Assembly (NCBI GenBank): GCA_044356555.1
Contig: JBIKWB010000010.1
Span: 62,001 to 126,000, forward strand
Source: Tous-C4FEB sp044356555
Lineage (GTDB): Bacteria > Verrucomicrobiota > Verrucomicrobiia > Opitutales > Opitutaceae
DNA: 64,000 nt
Reading direction: 5' to 3'
Shown piece by piece: positions 54,268 through 63,596 of this stretch. Each line of letters opens with the position of its first letter. Position 1 is the stretch's first letter. The translations under genes and the position numbers were made by a program. A model generated the notes under the pieces. That model worked only from the letters and a program-made list of their open reading frames with translations. It searched no databases and was not told where the DNA came from.

Positions 54268-55263
54268 ATGCTTACCCGAGAAACCTATCGCGGCATTTTT
54301 GCCTATCCGCCCACGCCGTTCACGAACGAACTCGCCCTCGATGAGGACGCACTCCGCAGCAACCTGCGCAAACTGGTCCGCGTCGGCGTCGACGGCATCG
54401 TCCTCGCCGGCACTTCGGGCGAATTTTACACCCTCGAGCCGGAGGAGTATCGTACGATAGCGCGGATTCTGCGCGAGGAGAGCAAGGGTGGCGTGCAGGC
54501 CATGATGGGCGCGATCGGCCTGTGCACCGCGGATACGATTCGCCAGGCGCGGATCGCGACTGCGGAGGGCATTGATGGTGTGCTGGTCGTCCAGCCCTAT
54601 TACCTGCAACTTACCACCGGCGAACTGCTGAAATTCTGGAGCGATCTCTGCAACGCGTGCCCGGAGATCGGGATCGTCATAAATCATTACGATTGGATCC
54701 GCCAAACATACTCCCTGGAAACCTACCGGGCCCTCAGCCATCTACCCAATCTGCTCGGCAGCAAAGAGGCGCATTGGGATTTCGAACTGTGGCGAAAATT
54801 CCACCGAGAGAGCCCGCTGCTGCATATGAGTTCCACAGACGCCGGTTGGCTGGTGGAACTTTACCGCAACGGAGCCATCGGCGCCGGCAGCCTGCAGCTC
54901 GCGATGATGCCGCATGTGGTTCGGGGCGTGATGGATCTATGTGCAACGGGTGACCTGCCGGCGGCCGAAGCTGCCTTGTCGCCGCTAACAGAGTTCACGG
55001 GGCGGATGAAGTTAGGGCAGGGCAGGCCCCATGTCTTTCCCTCCGAGTTGGTGGGCTGGCAGAATTACAGCAACACCGCGCGGCACAAGGCGCTGGTGGA
55101 CGCGTTCGGCTTCCTCAAGGCTGGGCCTCCACGGCAGCCTGGCATCGCGGTGCCGCACGCGCTGCAGCAGCAACTCGCGGAGTATCTGCGCCAGCGCCAT
55201 CCCGCGCTGATCCCTCCTGCGAATTACGAGCAGCAAGTGCCCGCGACCCGCATTTGGCGTTGA
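54268..55263 (+). CDS. Dihydrodipicolinate synthase/N-acetylneuraminate lyase-family enzyme
   Basis: A 331-residue class I aldolase/dehydratase of the DapA/NanA superfamily. GTSGEFYTLEPEE (48-60) holds the carboxylate-binding motif, NHYDW gives Tyr141, and LGSKEAHWDF gives the Schiff-base Lys166. The sequence is longer than DapA (about 290) owing to a C-terminal extension (LRQRHPALIPPANY). Neighbourhood points to cleavage of a keto-deoxy sugar acid or sialic-acid-like compound, not to lysine synthesis. Exact substrate not assignable. Confidence 0.8.
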   Translation: MLTRETYRGIFAYPPTPFTNELALDEDALRSNLRKLVRVGVDGIVLAGTSGEFYTLEPEEYRTIARILREESKGGVQAMMGAIGLCTADTIRQARIATAEGIDGVLVVQPYYLQLTTGELLKFWSDLCNACPEIGIVINHYDWIRQTYSLETYRALSHLPNLLGSKEAHWDFELWRKFHRESPLLHMSSTDAGWLVELYRNGAIGAGSLQLAMMPHVVRGVMDLCATGDLPAAEAALSPLTEFTGRMKLGQGRPHVFPSELVGWQNYSNTARHKALVDAFGFLKAGPPRQPGIAVPHALQQQLAEYLRQRHPALIPPANYEQQVPATRIWR

Positions 55264-55334
55264 TCCTTTTATAGCACCGGAATCCCTCGCGGGATGACGG
55301 TGCGGACCCCCCCCCATATCCCCGTATCCCCCGC

Positions 55335-57587
55335 ATGAAAAAGTCAGCTCTCCTCCTTGTCCTCGTCCTACTGTCGTTGACGAGTTTTGCCCAGAATACC
55401 GCCCTAGAACCGTCGACTGGACCTGTCCTCAAACTTTCGCCCTTCACGGTCGGGGCGAAGAAATCCTCCGGTTACGGCGTCTCTAGTTCCTCCACTGCGA
55501 CCCGCACGAATGAGCGGTTAATCGATATTCCCCAGACGGTGAACGTCATCACCTCGGAGATGTGGGAGGACACGGGAGCCACCGCTTACGATCAGGCTCT
55601 GAAGTATGTCGGCAATGTGTTCGTGCGCAATCGAGCCGCACAAGGTCAATCCTTCGTCTCGCGCGGATTCAATATCGACGCCAACAACGGCTTCGCAGCC
55701 GACGGCGTTCGCGTCTATGGCTACCGCCGCGACCTCGTGGCCTACGACCGCGTCGAGGTCGTGAAAGGTCCGCCCTCTTCCGTCCAGGGTCGGGGATCGA
55801 ATTCAGGCTTCGTGAATTTCACCTACAAGAAGCCGGCCTTTGAAGGCGCTTTCGTCCGCAACAAGCTCACCGTCGGCGGCTATGAGGGCGCGGCCGGGTT
55901 CTATCGCGGTGAGGTGGACATCAATCGCATCCTCAATACGAAGGGCACGCTAGCCGGCCGCGTCATCGGGGTCGTCGAGCAGAGCGACGGTTATCTGAAG
56001 TTCCAGGAAGGGATCAACGAAGTCTACGGCGTGTTTCCTTCGCTTCGCTGGAAATTGAGCGATCAGACCGAACTCACGATGAACAGCGAATTACTTCGCA
56101 CGCACGGCCCATATCGCGAGCCCGGTCAGGGTTTCACCTTTCATCCCGGCGGTCTGCGGCGGCTGGTGCCGGGCATCGACAGTCCCACCAATCCGCTGAC
56201 GGCACTAAATCTCCCTCGCAACTTCAATGCCGGCGGCGAAGCCCCGGGTTTGGAGGAAGAGACCGGAACGATATTCGTTACGCTCGTGACGAACCTCACC
56301 GAGAAATTGTCGCTGCGCCAAGTGGTGAACTACTTCCACTACTATCATCTGGGAGAGTGGTGGGACGCCGCGGGCAATATCCCTACGGTGGGGACCAACG
56401 GTACGCTCACCAATCCCTACACGTGGGGCCGCGACCGACTCAATATCAACGGCCTGACGCTCCAAGGCGATGCGATCTACAAGTACGGTCCCGAATCGCT
56501 TTCGCTCACGAGTATGGTCGGTTACGCTTACAACAAGGGCGTAAATAACACGGATAACTACCAGGGCACCCCGTCGCCCGCTCGGTTCGACTTCGCCAAT
56601 CCTAACTACACGCGCACGATCGGTAACGTGCGCCTGGCGGCAAATAGCAGTTATATCGACAGCACGCAGTGGGGGGTCTACCTCCAACAAGGCGCGGAGC
56701 TGTTTAAGCAACGGCTGCTGCTGGTGGGCGGGCTCCGGCGTGATTTCGGCGACGTTTCAACCTACGCGCCGACGACCACCACCACGATCAACTCCGATTC
56801 GGCGGTCAATTCGTGGCGCTACGGCGCGACCTTCAAGATTACCCCGGCGATTGCGGCCTACGGCATCGTGAGTGTGCAGAACGACCCGACCGCCGCGGCC
56901 CCACGCTTCACTCAGGCCCCGGCGGGTGACCCGCGCCTGGCCGAGCGGCTCAGTTTCACGCCCGAGACCGAACTCACCGAGTTCGGCTTGAAGAGCGAAC
57001 TGCTTAACGGGCGCCTGACGGCGACGCTGGCCTATTACGAGATCGTGCGCAGCAGCACGCTCTCAACCTTCTCTTACACTGAGCAGATCCCTCCCGGCTC
57101 CGGCAACACCGCGATCATCACCGAGCAATTCGTCTCGCAGGGTGATACGTCGAAAGGCTGGGAAGTGCAGCTAATGGGTTCGCTCACCGAGCGGCTGGGC
57201 TTGCTCGCCTCCTACGCCAAGACCGACACGGTCCAGCCCAACCAGCTCTCCCCGCGGACCGGCACACAGGAGATTGTTTTTACCCCGAGTTGGAGCGGAA
57301 ATATTTTTGCGAAGTATAACCTGCGGAATGCGGAAGGCGGCGGCTGGGAACTGCGGGGCGGCGGGCGCGTGCTGGGACCGTTTTGGTCCAATGCCACCGG
57401 CATCGGTCCGGCCAGCCGCGTCTACATCGACCGGACGCAATACTCGCTCGACGTGGGTGCGGCGTACCATTGGGGCAACCGCCACACGATCGATCTTCAA
57501 GTGAACAACGCCACCAACGAGTGGTTTTTCCTGGTGCGCGCCGATCCGCCGCGCAACTGGCGCCTGACTTATCGCTATGATTTCTAA
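55335..57587 (+). CDS. TonB-dependent siderophore-type receptor
   Basis: A 750-residue receptor with signal peptide (MKKSALLLVLVLLSLTSFAQ). The segment LKLSPFTVGAKKSSGYGVSS leads into the plug (RLIDIPQTVNVITSEMWEDT, FNIDANNGFAADGVRVYGYR, YDRVEVVKGPPSSVQGRGSN), which has the siderophore-receptor pattern. The barrel ends PRNWRLTYRYDF. Located between the lyase and amidohydrolase genes, it probably imports the cluster's substrate or its metal complex. Confidence 0.9.
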   Translation: MKKSALLLVLVLLSLTSFAQNTALEPSTGPVLKLSPFTVGAKKSSGYGVSSSSTATRTNERLIDIPQTVNVITSEMWEDTGATAYDQALKYVGNVFVRNRAAQGQSFVSRGFNIDANNGFAADGVRVYGYRRDLVAYDRVEVVKGPPSSVQGRGSNSGFVNFTYKKPAFEGAFVRNKLTVGGYEGAAGFYRGEVDINRILNTKGTLAGRVIGVVEQSDGYLKFQEGINEVYGVFPSLRWKLSDQTELTMNSELLRTHGPYREPGQGFTFHPGGLRRLVPGIDSPTNPLTALNLPRNFNAGGEAPGLEEETGTIFVTLVTNLTEKLSLRQVVNYFHYYHLGEWWDAAGNIPTVGTNGTLTNPYTWGRDRLNINGLTLQGDAIYKYGPESLSLTSMVGYAYNKGVNNTDNYQGTPSPARFDFANPNYTRTIGNVRLAANSSYIDSTQWGVYLQQGAELFKQRLLLVGGLRRDFGDVSTYAPTTTTTINSDSAVNSWRYGATFKITPAIAAYGIVSVQNDPTAAAPRFTQAPAGDPRLAERLSFTPETELTEFGLKSELLNGRLTATLAYYEIVRSSTLSTFSYTEQIPPGSGNTAIITEQFVSQGDTSKGWEVQLMGSLTERLGLLASYAKTDTVQPNQLSPRTGTQEIVFTPSWSGNIFAKYNLRNAEGGGWELRGGGRVLGPFWSNATGIGPASRVYIDRTQYSLDVGAAYHWGNRHTIDLQVNNATNEWFFLVRADPPRNWRLTYRYDF

Positions 57588-57644
57588 CTGGCCTAACTGC
57601 CCAAATTGGGAACGCCCCGCGCGTTCCATCATGAGACCACTGTA

Positions 57645-58769
57645 ATGAGCACGTTGACCCATCCCCAACCAGCCGGAGGTGTTGTCCTCGCGCCGCGGAT
57701 CACAATCGCGGATACCGATATTCATCACGCGATCCGTTCCAATTCCGATCTACTGCCCTACCTGAGCGCGGTGAACCGGGAGCGTCTCACGCGATTTGGC
57801 GGGACTGGGGCTGCGTTTCATTGGTTCAACAACGGCGGCGTCGAAGGGCATCGCACGGACCTGCCCGAGTCAGGGCTGAACGGTGCGGCTGTTTGCGACG
57901 TCGCCTGCCTGGTTCGTGACCATCTCGACCGCTACGGGGTCGACTACGGCTTGCTGACCGGCTTGAGCGTTTATGGCGCGAGCGTGTGGCCCGACGTGGA
58001 CTACGGCAGTGCGCTGTGCTCCGCGTTCAATGACTACACGCTGGAGCACTGGCTCGCGAAAGATTCCCGGCTGCGGTTCGCGATGGCGATCTGCACCCAA
58101 GATCCCGCCGGCGCCGTGAAGGAAATCGAACGGCTGGGCAGCCACCCGCAAATCGTGGGTGTGCTCATGCCTACGGGTGCGCCGCGGCCGTTTGGCAATC
58201 GCTTCTACGATCCGATTTACGCGGCCTGCGAGGCCCACGGTTTGGTGCCGACTCTGCACTTGGGCACGGAAGGCCTGGCCACGGTCGGCGCGCCCACAGC
58301 GGCCGGCTGGCCTTCGTATTACGTCGAGAGTCGGCTCGCCCGGCCGGGAGTTTACCAGGCGCACTTGGCGAGTTTCATTTTCCAGGGTACTTTCGAAAAG
58401 TTCCCGCGTCTGCGCGTTGCATTCCTCGAGTGCGGCATCGGCTGGCTGCCATCCTTCCTCTGGCAAATGGATTCCGATTGGAAGGCCGTGCGCTACCAGA
58501 CGCCTTGGGTAAAAAAGCTGCCGTCGGAATACGTGCAGGAGCACGTGAGGTTCAATTCCCAGCCGCTGGTGGAATCACCGAGCCCCGCGGTGCTGGACCA
58601 GATGCTCGAATGGATCTATGCCGACCGAACGCTGATGTTTGGCAGTGACTTCCCCCACTTCGACTTCGACGAGCCCACGCAGACATTCAAGAACATCGAC
58701 GAGGGGCTTCGCCGCCGCATTTTTCACCACAACGCCGCAGCGATCTTCAACTTGCGCAAAGGGACCTGA
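57645..58769 (+). CDS. Amidohydrolase-2-family enzyme (ACMSD-like)
   Basis: A 374-residue metal-dependent hydrolase or decarboxylase of the amidohydrolase-2 group. It shows ITIADTDIHHAIRSNSDLL near the N-terminus, TLHLGTEG in the middle, FLECGIGWLPSFLWQMD and FGSDFPHFDFDEP at the C-terminus. Relatives decarboxylate or hydrolyse aromatic acids and pyrones. The frame is open upstream; the ATG at 57645 was chosen. It lies 4 bp before the Rieske gene, implying coupling. Confidence 0.85.
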   Translation: MSTLTHPQPAGGVVLAPRITIADTDIHHAIRSNSDLLPYLSAVNRERLTRFGGTGAAFHWFNNGGVEGHRTDLPESGLNGAAVCDVACLVRDHLDRYGVDYGLLTGLSVYGASVWPDVDYGSALCSAFNDYTLEHWLAKDSRLRFAMAICTQDPAGAVKEIERLGSHPQIVGVLMPTGAPRPFGNRFYDPIYAACEAHGLVPTLHLGTEGLATVGAPTAAGWPSYYVESRLARPGVYQAHLASFIFQGTFEKFPRLRVAFLECGIGWLPSFLWQMDSDWKAVRYQTPWVKKLPSEYVQEHVRFNSQPLVESPSPAVLDQMLEWIYADRTLMFGSDFPHFDFDEPTQTFKNIDEGLRRRIFHHNAAAIFNLRKGT

Positions 58770-58773
58770 TCCG

Positions 58774-59208
58774 ATGGCCGCTGCGACCAATACCCAGATG
58801 CGTCTCGTCGTGTGTCCGGCGGCCGAGTTGCCGCCGGGCAGCCGCCGGATCATCGAGCATGAAGGCCGGTCCATCGGCGTCTTCAACCTCGGTGGGCAGC
58901 TATTTGCCCTGAAGAATGTCTGCCCACACAAATACGCTCCGCTGTGCGAGGGGCCCTTGACTGGCCTGGCCACGGGGGACCGGCCGGGCACGCCGGCGCT
59001 GGAGCGAGTGGGCGAGATCGTCCGCTGTCCGTGGCACGGCTGGGAATTCGACATCCGCACCGGGCGCTCCGTTTTCAATCCACATCGCGTGCGCACGAAA
59101 AGCTACCCAGCGGGTTTCGAATGCATCGAGCCGGGAGGGGGCGCGGCCGGCTCCGTCGAAACCTTTGCGGTAGCGCTGGAAGACCGGCACGTCGTGATCT
59201 ACATCTAA
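58774..59208 (+). CDS. Rieske [2Fe-2S] protein with long inter-ligand insert
   Basis: A 144-residue stand-alone Rieske protein. Ligands are in CPHKYAP (first Cys-X-His) and CPWHGWEFD (second Cys-X2-His). Thirty-two residues separate the two pairs, against about 15-17 in ordinary Rieske ferredoxins; the insert reads TGLATGDRPGTPALERVGE. It starts 4 bp after the amidohydrolase. No oxygenase alpha subunit is in the window, so its electron partner is unknown. Confidence 0.88.
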   Translation: MAAATNTQMRLVVCPAAELPPGSRRIIEHEGRSIGVFNLGGQLFALKNVCPHKYAPLCEGPLTGLATGDRPGTPALERVGEIVRCPWHGWEFDIRTGRSVFNPHRVRTKSYPAGFECIEPGGGAAGSVETFAVALEDRHVVIYI

Positions 59209-59322
59209 AGTGTTTCGGCCAGTGGACAGCTCATTTGGGCTTTACCGTCCGCCCTTCATGCCAAGTTCCCTCGGCCAGGACGTGCAGTGCAGCAGCATCC
59301 GAACCCAGCTCTAGTCCGCTCC

Positions 59323-60834
59323 ATGTCCCATCATTTTACCACCCTCGATACGATTGTTCTCGCCGGCTATTTCGCGGCGACGTTGGGCATTGGCCTTTAT
59401 TTTCGGCGGCGGAGCAAGTCGGTCGAGGGGTTCACGGTGGCTAGCCGGAACCTGCCCGGGTGGTTGTGCGGACTCTCGATCCTCGGGGCCTACGTCAGCA
59501 GCATCAGTTTTCTTGCCTTCCCGGGCAAAGCATTCGCGGCCAACTGGAATCCGTTCGTCTTCAGCCTCTCGCTGCCGATCGCGACCTGGATCGGCGTTAA
59601 ATGGTTCATGCCTTTCTACCGGCGCAGCGGCCATGTGTCGGCCTACTCGCACTTGGAGGAGCGCTTTGGTTCCTGGGCGCGGATCTATGCCAGCTCATGC
59701 TTCATCCTGACGCAAATCGTGCGGGTCGGCATGATCACTTACCTCATGGCGCTGCCGCTAAATGTGCTACTGGGTTGGGACCTGCGCTGGGTGATCGTGT
59801 TCACCACGGTGCTCACGACGATCTTTGCGTTTCTCGGAGGTATTGTCGCCGTCATCTGGGCGGACGCGTTTCAGACCGTGGTCTTGGTGGGCGGGGCGAT
59901 TGCCTGCGCGGTCCTGTTGGTGCTCGGTCTGCCCGGTGGTCCGGGGCAACTCCTAGAAATCGCCTCGGTAAAGGACAAGTTCAGCCTCGGCAGCTTCGGT
60001 CTCGGGTGGGGGGAGCCCACGTTCTGGGTCGTCTTGATCTACGGCTTTGCCACACATCTCCAGAATTTCGGCGTCGATCAGAGTTACATCCAGCGCTACC
60101 ACGCTGCCTCCTCGGATCGGGAGGCGAGCCGGAGCATCTGGATGGGCGGCCTGCTTTATATTCCGCTCTCCGCGCTGTTCTTTTTCATCGGAACGGCGCT
60201 GTTCGCATACTACACCGCGCACCCGGAGGCACTCGCCCCGGACTACGCCGATCCGGCGAAGTCCGATTTCGTCTTTCCGTATTTCATCGTGACCGCGCTG
60301 CCATCCGGTGTGACCGGCCTGTTGATTGCCGCGATCTTTGCCGCGGCGATGGGCAACGTGGCCAGCAGCCTGACTTCCTCGGCCACCATCCTGCTCGACG
60401 ACTGCTATCGTCGTTTTTTCAACCCGAACGCGACGGAAAGGCAGGCGATCAAGTTCCTTCGGATAACCACCGTGGCCGGCGGGCTGCTGTCTTGTGCCAT
60501 CGCGCTGGCCATGAGCACGGTCGTCCGCAACGCCCTGGATACATCGTGGACGCTGGCGGGCATCTGCAGCGGGGGCATGCTAGGATTGTTCCTGCTCGGG
60601 CTGATTTCCCGCCGCATCGTGAATCGGGGCGCCGCGTTGGGCGTGCTCGCGGGCGTGGCGGTGATCCTATGGATGACGGTTTCGCCCCACTGGAGCTGGT
60701 GGCCGGAAGCCACCCGCAGCCCGCTGCATCGTTTTCTCACCCTTGTGGTCGGGACGATCACGATTGTGCTGGTAGGCGCGGCGGTGACAATCGCCAGTTC
60801 GCGGCGTGCCTACACTCCGCCGGGAGGCTCCTGA
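59323..60834 (+). CDS. Sodium:solute symporter (SSS family)
   Basis: A 503-residue membrane protein with about 13 helices. The opening FTTLDTIVLAGYFAATLGIG and the segments AYVSSISFLAFPGKAFAANW, RVGMITYLMALPLNVLLGW and LQNFGVDQSYIQRYHAASSD are SSS features; the AAMGNVASSLTSSATILLDD block is the sodium-binding region. It probably imports the substrate or a product across the inner membrane. The ATG at 59323 was chosen over an earlier frame start. Confidence 0.92.
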   Translation: MSHHFTTLDTIVLAGYFAATLGIGLYFRRRSKSVEGFTVASRNLPGWLCGLSILGAYVSSISFLAFPGKAFAANWNPFVFSLSLPIATWIGVKWFMPFYRRSGHVSAYSHLEERFGSWARIYASSCFILTQIVRVGMITYLMALPLNVLLGWDLRWVIVFTTVLTTIFAFLGGIVAVIWADAFQTVVLVGGAIACAVLLVLGLPGGPGQLLEIASVKDKFSLGSFGLGWGEPTFWVVLIYGFATHLQNFGVDQSYIQRYHAASSDREASRSIWMGGLLYIPLSALFFFIGTALFAYYTAHPEALAPDYADPAKSDFVFPYFIVTALPSGVTGLLIAAIFAAAMGNVASSLTSSATILLDDCYRRFFNPNATERQAIKFLRITTVAGGLLSCAIALAMSTVVRNALDTSWTLAGICSGGMLGLFLLGLISRRIVNRGAALGVLAGVAVILWMTVSPHWSWWPEATRSPLHRFLTLVVGTITIVLVGAAVTIASSRRAYTPPGGS

Positions 60835-60838
60835 ATCG

Positions 60839-62251
60839 ATGAAGGATTCATTGGGCCATTTCGTGTCGTCTTCTGGGCGCCTCGCCGCGGTCTCGCTGGC
60901 GGTGGGCGAAGCACTCACCTTGATCGGCCACGCGACGCCCCCGCGCCAAGTTACTCATGCGTCCCAGGACCACCTGCTGACCAATATCAACGCGTGGTCG
61001 CCCGACGGCCGCTGGCTCGTCTATGACTTGCGCCGTGGGTCTAGCTTCAACGGCCGGCGGATCGAACAGATCAACGTCGAAACCGGCGAGGTGCAGTGCC
61101 TGTACGAGGCCGCCGGCCAGGCTGGTTGCGGCGTCGTGACCTGGCATCCCCGGGAACCAAAGGTGGTCTTCATCCTTGGGCCCGAGCCGGCCGGCGACTG
61201 GACGTACGGTTTTTCCCGTCGCAGGGGAGTCGTCGTGGATGCACGCCACCCCGGCAAGGCCCAATCCCTCGACGCAATGAACTACGCGCCGCCATTTGCG
61301 CCGGGTGCATTGCGCGGAGGCTCTCACGTGCATGTCTTCAGCCCAGACGGGCAATGGGTCAGCTTCACCTATGACGACGAGGTTTTGGCGCGCCTACCGA
61401 ACAATGGGAAGCACGACGCCAACCAGCGTAACGTGGGCGTCGCCGTGCCGGCCGGTCCGGTGCGCGTGAACCGCAATCATCCACGGAACAACGACGGTAG
61501 CTATTTTTCCGTGCTCGTCACCCGCACTAGCAATCACCCCAAGCCCGGTTCTGACGAGATCAGCCGGGCTTGCGAGGAAGGATGGGTGGGCGCGGACGGT
61601 TACGTGCGCGCGGATGGCACCCGGCAGCAGCGCGCGCTCGCGTTCCAAGGGACGGTGATCGCGCCGGACGGCCGCGAATACGCGGAGGTTTTCATCGTGG
61701 ATCTCCCGGAGAAAATGTCCGCCGCTCCAGGTGCGCCGCTGGAGGGCACGGAGTCCACGCGCCCCGCCCCGCCGGCGGGCGTGCGGCAACGCCGCTTGAC
61801 CTTCACCGCTGCACGCCGCCATCCGGGGATCGTGACCAATCCGCGGCATTGGTTGCGGGTGTCGCCCGATGGGACGCAAATCGCCTTCTTGATGAAGGAT
61901 CACGAAGGAGTCGTGCAATTTTGGACCGTTTCACCGAATGGCGGCGCACTGCGGCAGATCACCCGCAATGGCACCGGCATCAGCTCGGCCTTCACGTGGA
62001 GTCCTGATGGACGCTGGATCGCGCACACCATGGATCGGAGTGTGGGCGTGACCGAGGTCGCGTCCGGGATTTTCGTTCGCCTGACAGTACCGGTGGTCGA
62101 GGGTATCGGTCCGCAGCCGCATGCCTGCGTGTTTTCCCCAGATGGCGCCCGTATCGCCTACATGCAGCAGGTCGAAACCCAGGGTGCCGCTTCCGCCCAA
62201 TTGTTTGTCGTCGCTCTTCCCGTCGAACTTCGAACCCCGATTGCCCCATGA
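60839..62251 (+). CDS. DUF3748 (YidR-like) TolB-type beta-propeller
   Basis: A 470-residue protein without clear signal peptide. The run HLLTNINAWSPDGRWLVYDL, RGVVVDARHPGKAQSLDAMN, GGSHVHVFSPDGQWVSFTYDD and WHPREPKVVF resembles E. coli YidR throughout, with PD40-type blades (SPDG steps). Its role is unknown. The ATG at 60839 was chosen after the symporter stop at 60834. It overlaps the next gene by four bases. Confidence 0.85.
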   Translation: MKDSLGHFVSSSGRLAAVSLAVGEALTLIGHATPPRQVTHASQDHLLTNINAWSPDGRWLVYDLRRGSSFNGRRIEQINVETGEVQCLYEAAGQAGCGVVTWHPREPKVVFILGPEPAGDWTYGFSRRRGVVVDARHPGKAQSLDAMNYAPPFAPGALRGGSHVHVFSPDGQWVSFTYDDEVLARLPNNGKHDANQRNVGVAVPAGPVRVNRNHPRNNDGSYFSVLVTRTSNHPKPGSDEISRACEEGWVGADGYVRADGTRQQRALAFQGTVIAPDGREYAEVFIVDLPEKMSAAPGAPLEGTESTRPAPPAGVRQRRLTFTAARRHPGIVTNPRHWLRVSPDGTQIAFLMKDHEGVVQFWTVSPNGGALRQITRNGTGISSAFTWSPDGRWIAHTMDRSVGVTEVASGIFVRLTVPVVEGIGPQPHACVFSPDGARIAYMQQVETQGAASAQLFVVALPVELRTPIAP

Positions 62252-63591
62252 AAATTCCGAAACTCACTTTCCTGCTCGTGCTGTTTGGCAGCGTCCTTGT
62301 TGGAATGTCCGCTACGGTCACGCCCTTGGCGCAGGACCACGTCGTAGTGGGGGAATCGCCGGACCCGCAGCACATTCCCCTCTACACGCCCAGCATCCTG
62401 CGACTCGCCTCGGGCCGCCTGATAGCCGCTTACGAGCAGGGTGGTGAGCAACGTCTCAAAGGTGAGCCTTGGGCCTTCATCCTGACTTCGGAGGACCACG
62501 GCAAAACCTGGCAGCAACGAGGCCGGGCCACGGTCACCCACGGACGGCTTTTTGTGGCGGGCAACGCGGTTTACTATTTAGGGCATTCCGCCGTGCTCGT
62601 GGGCCGTCGGCCCGAAGACCGCTCCGGCGATTTGCGCATCCTGCGTTCCGAAGATGCTGGGACGACTTGGGGGGAAGCGGCGGACCTCACGCACGGCCAG
62701 AAGTGGCACCAGAGCGCGGCCAACGTCTGGCATGCCCGCGGCAACGTCTACCTCGTGATGGAGCGCCGGGTGAGCGATGCCATTGCCGGCTGGTTCGTCG
62801 GGGAACTGGCCCCGGTTTTGATGCGCGCGAAAGAGACAGCCGACCTGACGCAGGCCGGCAGTTGGACCTTCGCGAGCGAGCTGGATTTCGCGCAATTGAT
62901 TCCCGGCTACCGGAGCAATCAGCTGGGCGTCGAATTTTTCGGCGTGCCGTTTTTCCCGTCGGCATTTCCGGCCGGCCTTGCCGTGGGTGGCGATCGCATG
63001 TCGGCCCCGCTGGGCTGGCTTGAAACCAATGTGGTGCAGATAAAGGATCCCAATCACTACTGGCACGATCCCAACGGGCACACGTTCCACCTGTTCATGC
63101 GCGCGCACACCGGCGGAACGGGGTACGCAGCGATGGCGAAGGTCGTCGAGCAGCCCGATGGTTCGATGCGGACGGAGCTCGAGTCGGTGCCGTCGGGGAA
63201 AAAGATCCTCTGGGTGCCGATGCCCGGCGGGCATATGCGGTTCCACATCACCTACGATCCTCAGACGAAATTTTACTGGCTCCTGAGTTCCCAGCCGACC
63301 GATTCCATGACACGCGCAGAACGGCTGCCGGCTGAACGTTACGGGCTGCCGAATAACGAGCGTCACCGCCTGGTGCTGCATTTCTCCCGGAACATGGTGG
63401 ATTGGTGCTTTGCCGGTGTGGTGGCCATGGGCGCGACGCCGAATGAGTCGCGACACTATGCCAGCATGGACATCGACGGAGACGACCTGGTTATCCTCTC
63501 TCGCAGCGGGGATGCCCGGGCGAAGAGCGCGCACGACGGCAACCTCATCACCTTTCATCGGGTGAATAATTTCCGGGAGCTCGTCTATTGA
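62248..63591 (+). CDS. Secreted sialidase-like beta-propeller
   Basis: A 447-residue exported protein with signal peptide (KLTFLLVLFGSVLVGMSA). Two Asp-box repeats are visible, SEDHGKTWQ and SEDAGTTWGE, typical of BNR sialidase-fold proteins. The arginine triad of true sialidases cannot be confirmed, so the activity may be a different glycosidase, lyase or binding function. The start overlaps the DUF3748 stop (ATGA). It belongs to the LacI-led cluster. Confidence 0.78.
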   Translation: MKIPKLTFLLVLFGSVLVGMSATVTPLAQDHVVVGESPDPQHIPLYTPSILRLASGRLIAAYEQGGEQRLKGEPWAFILTSEDHGKTWQQRGRATVTHGRLFVAGNAVYYLGHSAVLVGRRPEDRSGDLRILRSEDAGTTWGEAADLTHGQKWHQSAANVWHARGNVYLVMERRVSDAIAGWFVGELAPVLMRAKETADLTQAGSWTFASELDFAQLIPGYRSNQLGVEFFGVPFFPSAFPAGLAVGGDRMSAPLGWLETNVVQIKDPNHYWHDPNGHTFHLFMRAHTGGTGYAAMAKVVEQPDGSMRTELESVPSGKKILWVPMPGGHMRFHITYDPQTKFYWLLSSQPTDSMTRAERLPAERYGLPNNERHRLVLHFSRNMVDWCFAGVVAMGATPNESRHYASMDIDGDDLVILSRSGDARAKSAHDGNLITFHRVNNFRELVY

Positions 63592-63596
63592 AACCG

